Origin: Nocardioides plantarum
Lineage (GTDB): Bacteria > Actinomycetota > Actinomycetes > Propionibacteriales > Nocardioidaceae
Length of the DNA: 64,000 bases
Assembly: GCF_006346395.1 (NCBI RefSeq)
Contig: NZ_VDMS01000006.1
Coordinates: 59,117 to 123,116 of the forward strand
Direction of reading: 5' to 3'
The position numbers and the translations under genes are program-made. Below are positions 26,257 to 34,172 of the stretch, one piece after another. The notes beneath the pieces were generated by a model that saw nothing but the letters and a program-made list of their open reading frames with translations, was not told the DNA's origin and ran no database searches. Position 1 is the stretch's first letter; each line of letters begins with the position of its first letter.

Positions 26257-26865
26257 TCAGAGGCCGCCAGTCCCTCGGGTGTCGCGGCAGCTAATGAAGT
26301 CCTGCTCGTCGAGGAAATGGCAGAACGGAAGTCGTCGTGGTGGCGTGCTCCGCAGTCCCTCGGGAAACCAGAGCGGCTTCGCGGTTGACCAACATGCGAT
26401 CTCCACCCGGGGTTGCAGCTTGTGAAACAGCAGCTCGAGTGTCGGGAGCTGGTCGGTGTCGTTGCTGAAAACCACCGCGGTGTCGAAGTCGCCATTCATA
26501 GCCGACTCGACCGCCCCGATAGCCAGGGCCACATCGATGCCCTTTTCCTCTGCGCGCCACGAGCCGTCGTCCTCGACGACGTAGCGGAGATCTCGTCGCA
26601 CGACGTTCACACCGTCGGCTTCCCAAGCGGCCGCGAGCAGATCGTTGGCACTCGTTGCCTCAGGCTGGAACATCGGCAGCGGCCGACCCCGGTAGACATG
26701 GACGCCGGCCAGGTCTCCACCGGAGCGTCGCTTCTCGAGAATCCGCTTGGCGATCTTGAGGGGGTCGATCACGGTCTCGTACTTCGGCTCACCAACGCCG
26801 CCGAACCGACCGTGTCCGCCACGGTGTGCGTTCTCGTAGTCGATGAAAACTGCTACACGTTCCAT
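26257..26865 (-). CDS. NYN-domain (PIN-like) ribonuclease-type protein
   Basis: A 202-residue protein with the NYN fold: VAVFIDYENAH (first Asp plus Asn), KGIDVALAIGAV (second Asp), and FDTAVVFSNDTDQLPTLELL (third acidic cluster), which together form a metal-dependent RNase site as in LabA/DUF88 and PIN proteins. ATG 26865 is set by the ribosome site GGGAGG, 7 bases upstream; the frame is open to 26898. A strong intrinsic terminator lies between the likely promoter and this start, so expression is probably attenuated. The target RNA is unknown. A toxin- or defence-like role is possible. Confidence 0.8.
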   Translation of the reverse strand: MERVAVFIDYENAHRGGHGRFGGVGEPKYETVIDPLKIAKRILEKRRSGGDLAGVHVYRGRPLPMFQPEATSANDLLAAAWEADGVNVVRRDLRYVVEDDGSWRAEEKGIDVALAIGAVESAMNGDFDTAVVFSNDTDQLPTLELLFHKLQPRVEIACWSTAKPLWFPEGLRSTPPRRLPFCHFLDEQDFISCRDTRGTGGL

Positions 26866-26883
26866 GACGGACCTCCCGCAACG

Positions 26884-26918
26884 AAAAAGCCCCACCAATC
26901 CCGTGAGGGAAGGTGGGG
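26884..26918 (-). terminator. Intrinsic terminator in the leader of the NYN gene
   Basis: On the minus strand CCCCACC (26918-26912) pairs with GGTGGGG (26896-26890) around an inner TCCC/GGGA stem and GTGA loop. It is followed by CTTTTT (26889-26884): a textbook factor-independent terminator, rare in such GC-rich genomes. A TGTGTAAGGT extended -10-like box lies about 15-25 bases before the hairpin, and the NYN start is 19 bp after it, so it acts as a leader attenuator. Confidence 0.75.
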
Positions 26919-27008
26919 AGCAATGAGTAGACCTTACACACTCTTGCGTGGCGGTGCACGCTGAACTGCAGAGAACGCAGCGGGGGATCTTGCGGGAGAG
27001 GGAGTGCC

Positions 27009-27242
27009 ATGGATGGCTACGGAGTCGAGGTTGACGGGCTTGGGTGCGCGACCGCGTACGGGAATGGGTGGCATCGCGATCTTGGCCGGATCGAGAACGA
27101 TCACATCCTCGGTTGGCAGGCCGTCGACCTCCACGGGCGCCAGCTGCTCAAGGTGAGAGTGAATCTCCGCGACGACGCGGTACGAGCCCTGGTCCGCGCG
27201 GCGGGCCTCCAGAACGGCTACACCACCCGCTGGGCCAGGTAG
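27009..27242 (+). CDS. Hypothetical protein, 77 aa (strand uncertain)
   Basis: ATG 27009 follows GGGAGAGGGAGTGCC, a convincing ribosome site, and the frame ends at TAG 27242. The product is soluble (YGNGWHRDLGRIENDHILGW, then LKVRVNLRDDAVRALVRAAG). A minus-strand frame over 26934-27329 also has acceptable codon use (VVAEIHSHLEQLAPVEVDGL), so the coding strand is not fully settled. No family was recognised. Confidence 0.4.
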   Translation: MDGYGVEVDGLGCATAYGNGWHRDLGRIENDHILGWQAVDLHGRQLLKVRVNLRDDAVRALVRAAGLQNGYTTRWAR

Positions 27243-27422
27243 CTGCTCGGGAACGAAAGCACGCGTCCCGGCGCAGGAGATGGGTTGTGGGCCGTGGCGA
27301 GGTGAAGCTGCGCGACGTGCCCTGCCCAAGTAGACGGGGCCTCAGGTCAGCGTGGGTGATGACCGCTGGCCTCATCTAGTAACGCTGGGCGGGTACTCAC
27401 TGCGCGGTGCTGATCCCGGCTG

Positions 27423-27500
27423 GAGGGTCATAAACGGTCGTATTTGCGCCTACCGCGACGTCAGCAGCTCGAGCGCCCGCAGCGCGGCGTGGTCGGGCGG
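27423..27500 (+). repeat. Boundary element I (palindrome plus GCGGC motif)
   Basis: The palindrome is at 27423-27450 (GTCATAAACGGTCGTATTTG). The spacer CGCGACGTCAGCAGCTCGAG is alignable with element E. AGCGCGGCGTGGTCGGGCGG (27481-27500) ends 2 bp before the stop codon of the minus-strand gene to its right. Confidence 0.65.
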
Positions 27501-27502
27501 TT

Positions 27503-27907
27503 CTAGTCGTTCATGTCGTTGGCGAACGCGCCGAGCCGCTGTGCTGGCAAGCGACGCCACCACCAACCGTCCCCGGCGTCGACGCGATGGAAGCGACTGA
27601 GTCGCTGGTCGGTGTCTTCCGTGGTCGCAGCAGTGAAGCGAGCGTCGAGGGATGCGAGTGCTCCACGGCGAGCCGCCTGCACACGTTCCGTGAGGTGCGG
27701 CCATGCAAGCGCAAGCCAGTCACGACAAGCGAGGTCGTTCGTGTACTCGTCAACGAGTTGGTCGTAGCCCGTCTCGACCTCGGCAACGAGCGATTCCCAC
27801 GCTTCCATCATCTCGTTCACCGTGAAGACCTTTCGCCAGCCTTGCTCTTGAAGCAGTTGACCGGCGGCTGTCACCGACTTGTAGTCCTCCGGCGTCATCT
27901 CAGTCAT
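27503..27907 (-). CDS. Hypothetical protein, 134 aa
   Basis: A soluble, mostly helical, acidic protein: EQGWRKVFTVNEMMEAWESL, GYDQLVDEYTNDLACRDWLA and WPHLTERVQAARRGALASLD. It ends in a Trp-rich segment (DGWWWRRLPAQRLGAF). ATG 27907 is preferred over a start 9 bp upstream. No family was recognised. It is framed on one side by the palindrome and GCGGC motif (I) and on the other by the hairpin motif (J), the clearest single cassette in the array. Confidence 0.6.
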   Translation of the reverse strand: MTEMTPEDYKSVTAAGQLLQEQGWRKVFTVNEMMEAWESLVAEVETGYDQLVDEYTNDLACRDWLALAWPHLTERVQAARRGALASLDARFTAATTEDTDQRLSRFHRVDAGDGWWWRRLPAQRLGAFANDMND

Positions 27908-27928
27908 GGCTTGCATCGTGCCCGACCC

Positions 27929-27948
27929 TCGGCAGGTCCGGGCGCATC
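27929..27948 (+). repeat. Hairpin-motif copy J
   Basis: TCGGCAGGTCCGGGCGCATC, identical over 20 bases to 19261-19280, 22 bp upstream of the minus-strand start at 27907. With the preceding CCCGACC it can fold into a hairpin. Confidence 0.65.
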
Positions 27949-27965
27949 GACGCGATCGCGGGTCG

Positions 27966-28116
27966 AGAAGGACGACCGAGTCAGACGTGCTGGGAGCCGC
28001 GAAAGTTGCCCGAAACTCGCACGATTTTTCGCTTCCAGAAGGGCACGGGTGGCCTCATGATTCCGCTCAACCGCGGGCCTCCGCGGCATCGCCCCACTCC
28101 CAACCTAGGAACCCGA
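27966..28116 (+). promoter_or_regulatory. Conserved leader, copy 2
   Basis: Homologous to 15172-15321 over about 150 bp with small gaps, ending at the start codon of the next secreted-protein gene. AGTT-N6-AACT and the CCGCGG-GCCT-CCGCGG hairpin are conserved, which argues for selection on a regulatory role. Confidence 0.75.
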
Positions 28117-28788
28117 ATGTCCGGCACCCGTGCCCTCCGCCCCCGCACCCTCCTCACCACCGTCTCGACGACGAGCCCGCTCGGCACGCTGGCTCGACTG
28201 GCCGCGCCCCTGACCGCCCTCGTCCTGCTGGCTGCACCCGCGGCGCAAGCCGCCACGTGGACCCATACCGATGCATCCGGCGACACCCAGGTCACCGACC
28301 GGGGCCGCGGGGGCGACGTCCGCGGCCCCATGCGCGACTCCAAGGAACGGCACGGCGACCTCACGAAGGTCACGGCGCAGCACCGAGCCGACGTGCTGAG
28401 AGTGGCCGTCAGCGTCCGCGAGGACGCCGCCATCCCCATCCTGAAGATCACCGTGGTCACGTCCCGCGGCGGCAAGTTCACGGCCGTCTACGAGCCCTAC
28501 GAGTCGAGCCGGGAGGACACTGCCATGTTGCTGACGCCCCACGGCCGCGAGGTCGAGTGCGACGACCTGACGATCCACCCGACCTCGGCGGGTTACCTCG
28601 CGACGATCCCGCGGCACTGCATCGCCAACGCCTACCGGGTGCGCATCGGGGTGCAGACCGACTTCTACTACGGCGGCAACCCGGTGATGCGGGAGGTCGA
28701 GGACGACGTCCTGCGCACCGGCCGGGTGGACCGCGACGCGCCGCGGCTCAGTCCGTGGATCGTCAGGGACGCGGTGGCAGGCGCCTAG
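28117..28788 (+). CDS. Secreted protein of unknown function, 223 aa
   Basis: The signal peptide spans residues 1-46, with a long polar n-region, the helix LARLAAPLTALVLLAAPAAQ and cleavage near AQAAT. The mature domain (about 175 residues) begins WTHTDASGDTQVTD and has mostly beta sequence (DVLRVAVSVREDAAIPILKI, TVVTSRGGKFTAVYE) with two cysteines (VECDDL, RHCIAN). The opening resembles small secreted proteins that start with a D-x-x-GD segment. ATG 28117 is chosen because the leader similarity with the gene at 15322 ends there. No enzyme motif is visible. Confidence 0.65.
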   Translation: MSGTRALRPRTLLTTVSTTSPLGTLARLAAPLTALVLLAAPAAQAATWTHTDASGDTQVTDRGRGGDVRGPMRDSKERHGDLTKVTAQHRADVLRVAVSVREDAAIPILKITVVTSRGGKFTAVYEPYESSREDTAMLLTPHGREVECDDLTIHPTSAGYLATIPRHCIANAYRVRIGVQTDFYYGGNPVMREVEDDVLRTGRVDRDAPRLSPWIVRDAVAGA

Positions 28789-28915
28789 GAGCCGGCCGAC
28801 GTCTCGCTGACCACCAGCGCCCGTCACCGGATCCGGTGGCGGGCGCTGTTTGCCCATGACGGTCGCCACGATGACCGATACTCGTGGTGCCGAACGCAGA
28901 CGAGATGAGGAACCC

Positions 28916-30127
28916 GTGACAGATGAGGCCCTTCCTGCGGTCGTGCACAGCCTGCGGTCGGCGCTCGAGCGCAGCCCCGACGACGTACCGCTGCGGCTCC
29001 ACCTGGCCGCCCTGCTGCTGGAGCACGACCGCCCGGCCGAGACGGCACAGCAGTGCTCGGAGGTGCTCGCTCGCGACGTGACCAACGTCGAGGCGCTCGC
29101 GCTGCTGGGCCGTGCCACCGACGTACTGCGGGGGGCCGAAGCCGAGAAGACCTTCGACTGGTCGGTACGCGAGGAGGAGGTCGCCGACCTCGCCCCACCG
29201 CTGTTCGTCGGTGGCGCGGGCGAGCCCGACGCGGACCCGGCAGGCGACCCCGACGTCATCGAGTCCGATGTCCGCCTCGATGACGTGGGCGGGATGGCCG
29301 AGGTCAAGCGTCGCCTCGATCTCGCGTTCCTCACGCCGATGAACAACCCCGAGCTGCGCAGGCTCTACGGCCGCAGCCTCCACGGCGGGCTGATGCTCTA
29401 CGGGCCGCCGGGCTGCGGCAAGACCTTCCTGGCTCGTGCGGTCGCGGGCGAGCTGGGGGCGAAGTTCTACTCCGTGTCTCTCGCCGACGTCCTCGACATG
29501 TGGATCGGCGCGAGCGAGCGCAACCTGCGTGAGATCTTCGAGACCGCCCGGGCCAACGCACCGTGCGTGCTCTTCCTCGACGAGATCGACGCCATCGGGC
29601 AGAAGCGATCGCACCTGCGGTCCAACCCGGCGATGCGCGGCACCGTCAACCAGCTGCTGTCCGAGATGGACTCCGTGCGCAGCAACAACGACGGCGTGTT
29701 CGTCCTGGCGGCGACCAACCACCCGTGGGACGTCGACGCCGCGTTGCTGCGACCCGGTCGGCTCGACCGGATGCTCCTGGTCTCACCGCCCGACGCCGAG
29801 GCACGCGCTGCGGTCCTCGCCTACCACCTGAGGGATCGGCCCCTCGACTCGATCGACATCGCGAAGCTGGTGTCGGCGACCCAGGACTTCTCGGGGGCCG
29901 ACCTCGCGCACCTCTGCGACAGCGCCGCCGAGCTCGCCATGGACGACTCGGTGCGCAGCGGGGTGGTCCGGATGATCACGATGAAGGACTTCAAGCTCGC
30001 TCTCAAGGACGTGCGTCCCTCGACGAGAGGGTGGCTCGAGGACGCGCGCAACGTGGTCCTCTTCGCCAACGACGGCGGCCAGTACGACGACTTGCTCGCC
30101 TACCTCAAGCAGCGGCGACTGGCATGA
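28916..30127 (+). CDS. AAA+ ATPase, CDC48/FtsH-like module with N-terminal TPR
   Basis: A 403-residue protein. Residues about 1-75 are TPR-like helices (LRSALERSPDDVPLRLHLAA, ALLLEHDRPAETAQQCSEVL). The AAA module follows: Walker A GPPGCGKTFLARA, Walker B VLFLDEIDAIG, sensor 1 LAATNHPWDVD, arginine-finger segment LLRPGRLDRML, and the C-terminal lid FSGADLAHLCDSAAELA. It lacks protease and second AAA domains, so it probably remodels a substrate as a hexamer. GTG 28916 follows GAGGAA. Its stop overlaps the next gene (ATGA), so the two products likely work together. Confidence 0.85.
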   Translation: MTDEALPAVVHSLRSALERSPDDVPLRLHLAALLLEHDRPAETAQQCSEVLARDVTNVEALALLGRATDVLRGAEAEKTFDWSVREEEVADLAPPLFVGGAGEPDADPAGDPDVIESDVRLDDVGGMAEVKRRLDLAFLTPMNNPELRRLYGRSLHGGLMLYGPPGCGKTFLARAVAGELGAKFYSVSLADVLDMWIGASERNLREIFETARANAPCVLFLDEIDAIGQKRSHLRSNPAMRGTVNQLLSEMDSVRSNNDGVFVLAATNHPWDVDAALLRPGRLDRMLLVSPPDAEARAAVLAYHLRDRPLDSIDIAKLVSATQDFSGADLAHLCDSAAELAMDDSVRSGVVRMITMKDFKLALKDVRPSTRGWLEDARNVVLFANDGGQYDDLLAYLKQRRLA

Positions 30128-31200
30128 CGGACGGCGTACCCGCGCTCGCGAAGGCGCGGCACCTGATCGAGCTGCGCCGCTACGACGAGGCGCTGGCCGC
30201 CCTCGGCCCGGCGACGGCCGACGCGTCGACCCGACCGGAGGCGAGCTGCCTGCGAGCCCAGGCGCTGTTGGGGAAGGGTGCGAGTGGGGCTGCGGTGAAG
30301 GCAGCCCGGGAGGCGATCGCGCTCGACCCACTCCACGAGTGGCCCCACCGCCTGATGGCCGTCGCCCACGCGCAAGCAGGTAGGCACAAGCGGGCTCTCT
30401 CGGCGGCGGAGGAGGCGGTGCGCCTCGCGCCGCACCACGTCGAGACCCTCCACGTCCTCGCCCTGTGCCAGGTCGACCGCGGCAAGAAGAAGGACGCCCG
30501 CGCGATCGTGACGACCATGCTCCGACAGTGGCCCGACAGCGCGCTCGCGCACGAGACCGCCGGGATCGTGGCGACCAGGAGCAAGGACTGGGCCGTCGCG
30601 GAGCGCCACTTCCGCGAGGCGCTCAGGATCTCTCCGCAGGACGCCGACATCACCAGGGCTCTGGCGGAGGTGCTGCGGCAATCCGGTCGCCGTCAGGAGG
30701 CGGGCCAGGCGTTGCTAGCCGCGGCGCGGGCAGACCCGACCAACCACGAGATCCGTCGCTCGCTGGGCCGCTTGGGGCTGCCGGTGGTGGCGGTGGGCGG
30801 CGTCATGATCTTCAAGGTCCTGCTGTCCGTGCAGGTGGTCCGTGTCCTGCCCTACCTGCAGCCGGTCGTCGCGGCAATTGCCCTGTGGACCTTCATCGCC
30901 GCGGTCGGTGGGTATCTCACGCAACGTCGCTACCTCGGCACCCGCAACCTCCCCGCTCACGTCCACGAGGGCCTGACCGGGGAGCACCGCAACTACGGTC
31001 TCACGTGGCTCGCCTGGGGTGGTGTCCTCAGCCTGCCGCTCGCCGCCTGGGCCGCCGTCGAAACACCGGCAGCAGGCGGCTCGATGATCCTTGCCGTCGT
31101 GCTCGGCTTCCTGGGTCTGGCTGCGCTCGCCACCGCGTGGGCCGCCTGGAGTGGCCCGTCCCGCTGGCGTGGCCGTGTCGCCGGACGACGCCAGATGTGA
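30124..31200 (+). CDS. TPR-repeat membrane protein, partner of the AAA+ ATPase
   Basis: A 358-residue protein: about residues 1-215 contain at least five tetratricopeptide repeats (AREAIALDPLHEWPHRLMAV, AEEAVRLAPHHVETLHVLAL, HFREALRISPQDADITRALA, AARADPTNHEIRRSL). These are followed by four hydrophobic helices from about 220 to 350 (LPVVAVGGVMIFKVLLSV, PVVAAIALWTFIAAVGGYL and two more) and a basic tail. The TPR part is N-terminal and probably cytoplasmic. The ATGA overlap with the ATPase implies a membrane-tethered ATPase complex. The substrate is unknown. Confidence 0.75.
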   Translation: MTDGVPALAKARHLIELRRYDEALAALGPATADASTRPEASCLRAQALLGKGASGAAVKAAREAIALDPLHEWPHRLMAVAHAQAGRHKRALSAAEEAVRLAPHHVETLHVLALCQVDRGKKKDARAIVTTMLRQWPDSALAHETAGIVATRSKDWAVAERHFREALRISPQDADITRALAEVLRQSGRRQEAGQALLAAARADPTNHEIRRSLGRLGLPVVAVGGVMIFKVLLSVQVVRVLPYLQPVVAAIALWTFIAAVGGYLTQRRYLGTRNLPAHVHEGLTGEHRNYGLTWLAWGGVLSLPLAAWAAVETPAAGGSMILAVVLGFLGLAALATAWAAWSGPSRWRGRVAGRRQM

Positions 31201-31364
31201 TCTCGCCACCCGGGCTATCAGCACCAGGTCGGGGCGCGTGTCCGGGCTGGTCGGGTGCCCTAGAGGCGGGCAAATGTCGCTGGGAACACGCATCCCCATG
31301 TATCGGGCTCGGGCGATTCCGCGAGCTGAGCCCGCGGACGTTCTCGAGTGGCATCATCCGTCTC

Positions 31365-31577
31365 ATGCCCAAGCTGCCACAGCCCCTCCTCGAAGTCGCA
31401 TGGCGCCATCGTGGCGAGACAGGCAAGATCCATTACCGGGTGCGACGGCCCGACGGCTCGCCGCGTCACCTGATTACACGTGAAGGCGATGCGCTGTACG
31501 AGGTGCTCGAGCAGCACCTCACCGCGATCGGCTACACAGGACCCAAGACATCAGACGAGGCATCGTCCGAGCACTGA
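31365..31577 (+). CDS. Hypothetical protein, 70 aa
   Basis: A short basic soluble protein (LEVAWRHRGETGKIHYRVRR, then DGSPRHLITREGDALYEVLE). ATG 31365 is preferred. Codon use supports this frame over the antisense frame, but no ribosome site is clear and no family was recognised. Confidence 0.4.
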   Translation: MPKLPQPLLEVAWRHRGETGKIHYRVRRPDGSPRHLITREGDALYEVLEQHLTAIGYTGPKTSDEASSEH

Positions 31578-31827
31578 TCTCAAGTCGCCGACTGATGGCG
31601 GAGACACGCGGGTGTGAGGAGGTCGCCGTTCCCCAGGCGGGCTCCAACGCGCTGCGGCACGTCGCGCGGGCCTATCGGGCGGGGCGGCCGGGCTGGATCT
31701 GGGCTCCTACCGTGGGCGAGCTGTTCCGTCCTGCCTGGTTGTTGACCTGCGGTGGGGGTTCGTCGAGAGTCTTCTGCGTGGCCCGCCCAACCCGGAACCG
31801 ACGTCCGCGACAGATCGTCACAGGAGC

Positions 31828-32745
31828 GTGAAGACACTCGAGGTTGCTGGAGTGATGGTGGCGCTGGTCGTGATGGGCGGCTGCGGCACCGAGACCAGCT
31901 CGTCGTCGTCCTCGGAGCCCGTGCCGCCGGCGCAGGTCACCTCGCCGACGACGGCTGCAGCTGTTGACCTGCTGACGACGACGTACCCAGTGACCGTGCT
32001 GGACGACGGAGACGGTGCCGAGCTGTGCCTCAGCGGCGTCGATGAGTCCTTACCCCCACAGTGCGGCGGGCCTCGGCTTCCCGGGTGGAGCTGGAGCGAG
32101 CACACCGGTGACTTCGAGAACGTGTCGGGCACGCGATGGGGCGAGTTCGTCGTCACGGGCACGTTCGACGGCACTGACATGACGCCGACAGAGGTCGTCG
32201 CAGCGACCGACTGGGACGACCCGGGCACGTCCACGTCGACGAGCCGCGACTTCGCCAGCCCGTGCCCGGAACCGGAGGGGGGTTGGAGACCGATCGACCC
32301 AGCCACCACCACGGAGCGGACGCAGCAGCAGGCGGTCCGCGTGGCCGAGGCGTTGCCGACCTACGGCGAGCTGTGGATCGATCAGTCCATCAACCCCGCA
32401 AGCGACAACCCCAGCATGGGCCCGGAGGATGAGGAGCTGATGAACGATCCGCTGCTGCTCGTGCTCAACGTGCGCGTCACGGACGACGTGGCCCAAGCGG
32501 AGGCTGCGATCCGCGAGGTATGGGGCGGCGCGCTCTGCGTCAGCGAGGCCCGCTTCACCGACCGTGAGCTCGGGCGGATCCAGGACGCGGTGAACGACCT
32601 ACCCGGGATGACCTACTCCAGCGTGGGAGACGACCGTGTCGAGGTGGGAGTGATCTACGACGAGGGTTCGCTCCAGGCGTCGGTCGACCGCCAGTTCGGC
32701 AAGGGCGCCGTCGTCGTGGACAGTGCGCTGCGTCCAGTCAGGTAA
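31828..32745 (+). CDS. Lipoprotein of unknown function
   Basis: A 305-residue exported lipoprotein: signal helix AGVMVALVVMGG and lipobox VMGGC with Cys19 as the lipid site, then a Ser/Thr-rich spacer (TETSSSSSSEPVPPAQVTSP). The body has one beta-type half (WGEFVVTGTFDGTDMTPTEV) and an alpha/beta half (LLVLNVRVTDDVAQAEAAIR, EVGVIYDEGSLQASVDRQFG). The second half resembles SipW- or PKD-free lipoproteins seen widely in Nocardioidaceae and is not a known enzyme. GTG 31828 is preceded by AGGAG. Confidence 0.75.
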   Translation: MKTLEVAGVMVALVVMGGCGTETSSSSSSEPVPPAQVTSPTTAAAVDLLTTTYPVTVLDDGDGAELCLSGVDESLPPQCGGPRLPGWSWSEHTGDFENVSGTRWGEFVVTGTFDGTDMTPTEVVAATDWDDPGTSTSTSRDFASPCPEPEGGWRPIDPATTTERTQQQAVRVAEALPTYGELWIDQSINPASDNPSMGPEDEELMNDPLLLVLNVRVTDDVAQAEAAIREVWGGALCVSEARFTDRELGRIQDAVNDLPGMTYSSVGDDRVEVGVIYDEGSLQASVDRQFGKGAVVVDSALRPVR

Positions 32746-32824
32746 TCGTGGCCGGGTGTCCCACCGCGGCATGTCGGTCGAGGCGGAGCGAAAGTCGCCA
32801 ACCCGCGCCGCAGATGACGACGGC

Positions 32825-33199
32825 TCAGTCCAGCTCGGCGTCGACCCAGCCGACGAACCGGCTGCCGACGCCCGGGATCTCCTGACGATGCTCGCCCTGG
32901 TGCGGGGGCGGTAGGTCGGAAGGCTGATGGGAGTCGCAGCTGACGTACGTGAAGGTCGGCCACCACTTCTTCGGCCTGGCCTTCTCGGCAAACCCGCACA
33001 CATCGCACACCAGATCGACCCACACCGGCTTCTTGCCGGTCCGGTTGGCACGGGACTGGACCAGCCACGGCGGCGGGTTGTCCTCGAGCTCGCTCAGCTG
33101 GGCTTCGGTCAGCGTCGCGGGCACGCCGTGCCGGGCGGCCATCTCCAACGGAATGTCCAAGCGTTGTGCAGCGTCGCGTCGAGTGAGCATCGCGCTCAA
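32825..33199 (-). CDS. Hypothetical protein with CxxC motif, 124 aa
   Basis: The N-terminal half (LTRRDAAQRLDIPLEMAARH, then TEAQLSELEDNPPPWLVQSR) looks like a small helical DNA- or protein-binding segment. The C-terminal half holds VCDVCGF and SCDSH, four possible zinc ligands. It resembles small actinobacterial DUF5997-like proteins only in the PPPWL segment. Function unknown. Confidence 0.55.
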   Translation of the reverse strand: MSAMLTRRDAAQRLDIPLEMAARHGVPATLTEAQLSELEDNPPPWLVQSRANRTGKKPVWVDLVCDVCGFAEKARPKKWWPTFTYVSCDSHQPSDLPPPHQGEHRQEIPGVGSRFVGWVDAELD

Positions 33200-33450
33200 C
33201 GATAGTCAGCGCCGCTTGCAGGACATCCCTCGGAGTTGTTCCACGGAGAGGGTCCAGTTTGCTGCACGGCGACCGCCGAGGGCTGGACCTGCCTTTGCCA
33301 GCGAACGTGGTTGCGTTCTGCTGAGCAGCTCGGACCGAAGTTCTTCGCGGCGGCAGTCCAGCGTGACGTACCGGACCATGCTTGAGCGCATCGCCGACCG
33401 CGGCTGCAGCTCTCACGGTTCCGAGCCACTCTCCGTGCGACCCTCACGGC

Positions 33451-34056
33451 ATGGCCGACACTTTCGAGTCCAAGGTGCGCCTTGCGACGCGGCGCGCCGC
33501 CACCAGGCCGCTTGACGTGGACCTGGTCCGCTCACACCTGGTGAAGGAGCCACGGGCCGCCGAGATCGCCTTCGCTCGAGCACTCGACGTCGGCATCGCG
33601 GGCCTGGAGGCCCATGAGCGCCACGGCGGCATGAACGCGGTGACCGGACACATCGCTGAGTCCGTGGCCGCCACACTGCTGGTCGAGGCGGGATGGCACG
33701 TGCTCGAGCAGTTCACGCAGACCGCATCCGGCGGGCACGGGATCGATCTGGCTGTCCTCGCACCCGACATGTCCTCGGTGTTCGTCGTCGAGGTCAAGGG
33801 CTCGCTCAGCAGACGCGGTTGGCCACGATTGTCCCGCGGGGAGCTGGATCAGTTCACGCTGGAGTGGCTCAACAAGCCCGACAACCCTGGGATGGCGTCG
33901 CTCGGGATGACCGGCGACGACGTGAGCGGGTTGGTGATGCTCATCAACTTCGCCAGGCGAGAGTGGAAGGCCGTCGCCACGCCGGACTTCGATGAGGTTG
34001 TCGGCCTGAGCGAGGACACCTGCCTCGACGATCCGTCCGGGTGGTCCTCACGCTGA
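33451..34056 (+). CDS. PD-(D/E)XK nuclease-like protein
   Basis: A 201-residue soluble protein. After a helical N-terminus (ERHGGMNAVTGHIAESVAAT), the segment GGHGIDLAVLAPDMSSVFVVEVKGS has the D-x(n)-E-x-K pattern of restriction-endonuclease-fold nucleases (Asp near 105, Glu and Lys near 119-121), with a conserved-looking Glu (HIAESVAATLL) before it. It could be a nuclease of a defence or toxin system; it is alone and just outside the defence island. ATG 33451 starts the convincing part. Confidence 0.6.
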   Translation: MADTFESKVRLATRRAATRPLDVDLVRSHLVKEPRAAEIAFARALDVGIAGLEAHERHGGMNAVTGHIAESVAATLLVEAGWHVLEQFTQTASGGHGIDLAVLAPDMSSVFVVEVKGSLSRRGWPRLSRGELDQFTLEWLNKPDNPGMASLGMTGDDVSGLVMLINFARREWKAVATPDFDEVVGLSEDTCLDDPSGWSSR

Positions 34057-34087
34057 TACGTAGGCCGCGCAGCCGAACCCCGAACGG

Positions 34088-34115
34088 GACCGGGCGTATC
34101 GCGTGTCCTGGAGGG
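34088..34115 (+). repeat. Hairpin-motif copy K
   Basis: GACCGGGCGTATCGCGTGTC then CTGGAGGG matches copies A and B (one base differs in the GCATC core). It lies 31 bp after the stop of the nuclease-like gene and marks the left edge of the low-GC island. Confidence 0.5.
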
Positions 34116-34172
34116 GGTGGAAGACGCGCCTCCGATAGCGCACGGGACGCGGCAAGACCGGTCGCTAGGACA

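Noticed and set aside
19293..27450. LexA/SOS boxes
   Set aside because: GAAC-N4-GTT(T/C) appears in copy F only; the other copies have TAAAC or AAAAC arms that do not fit the mycobacterial box, and the neighbours are not DNA-repair genes.
18459..27948. Integron with attC sites
   Set aside because: The elements lack the consistent GTTRRRY and RYYYAAC core sites, genes point both ways and no integrase (IntI) is present. A few TTAGAC matches are just stop codons plus context.
18459..28116. Prophage or integrative conjugative element
   Set aside because: No integrase, capsid, portal, terminase, relaxase or coupling protein was recognised, and tRNA-Gly at 1095 has no duplicated 3' end here.
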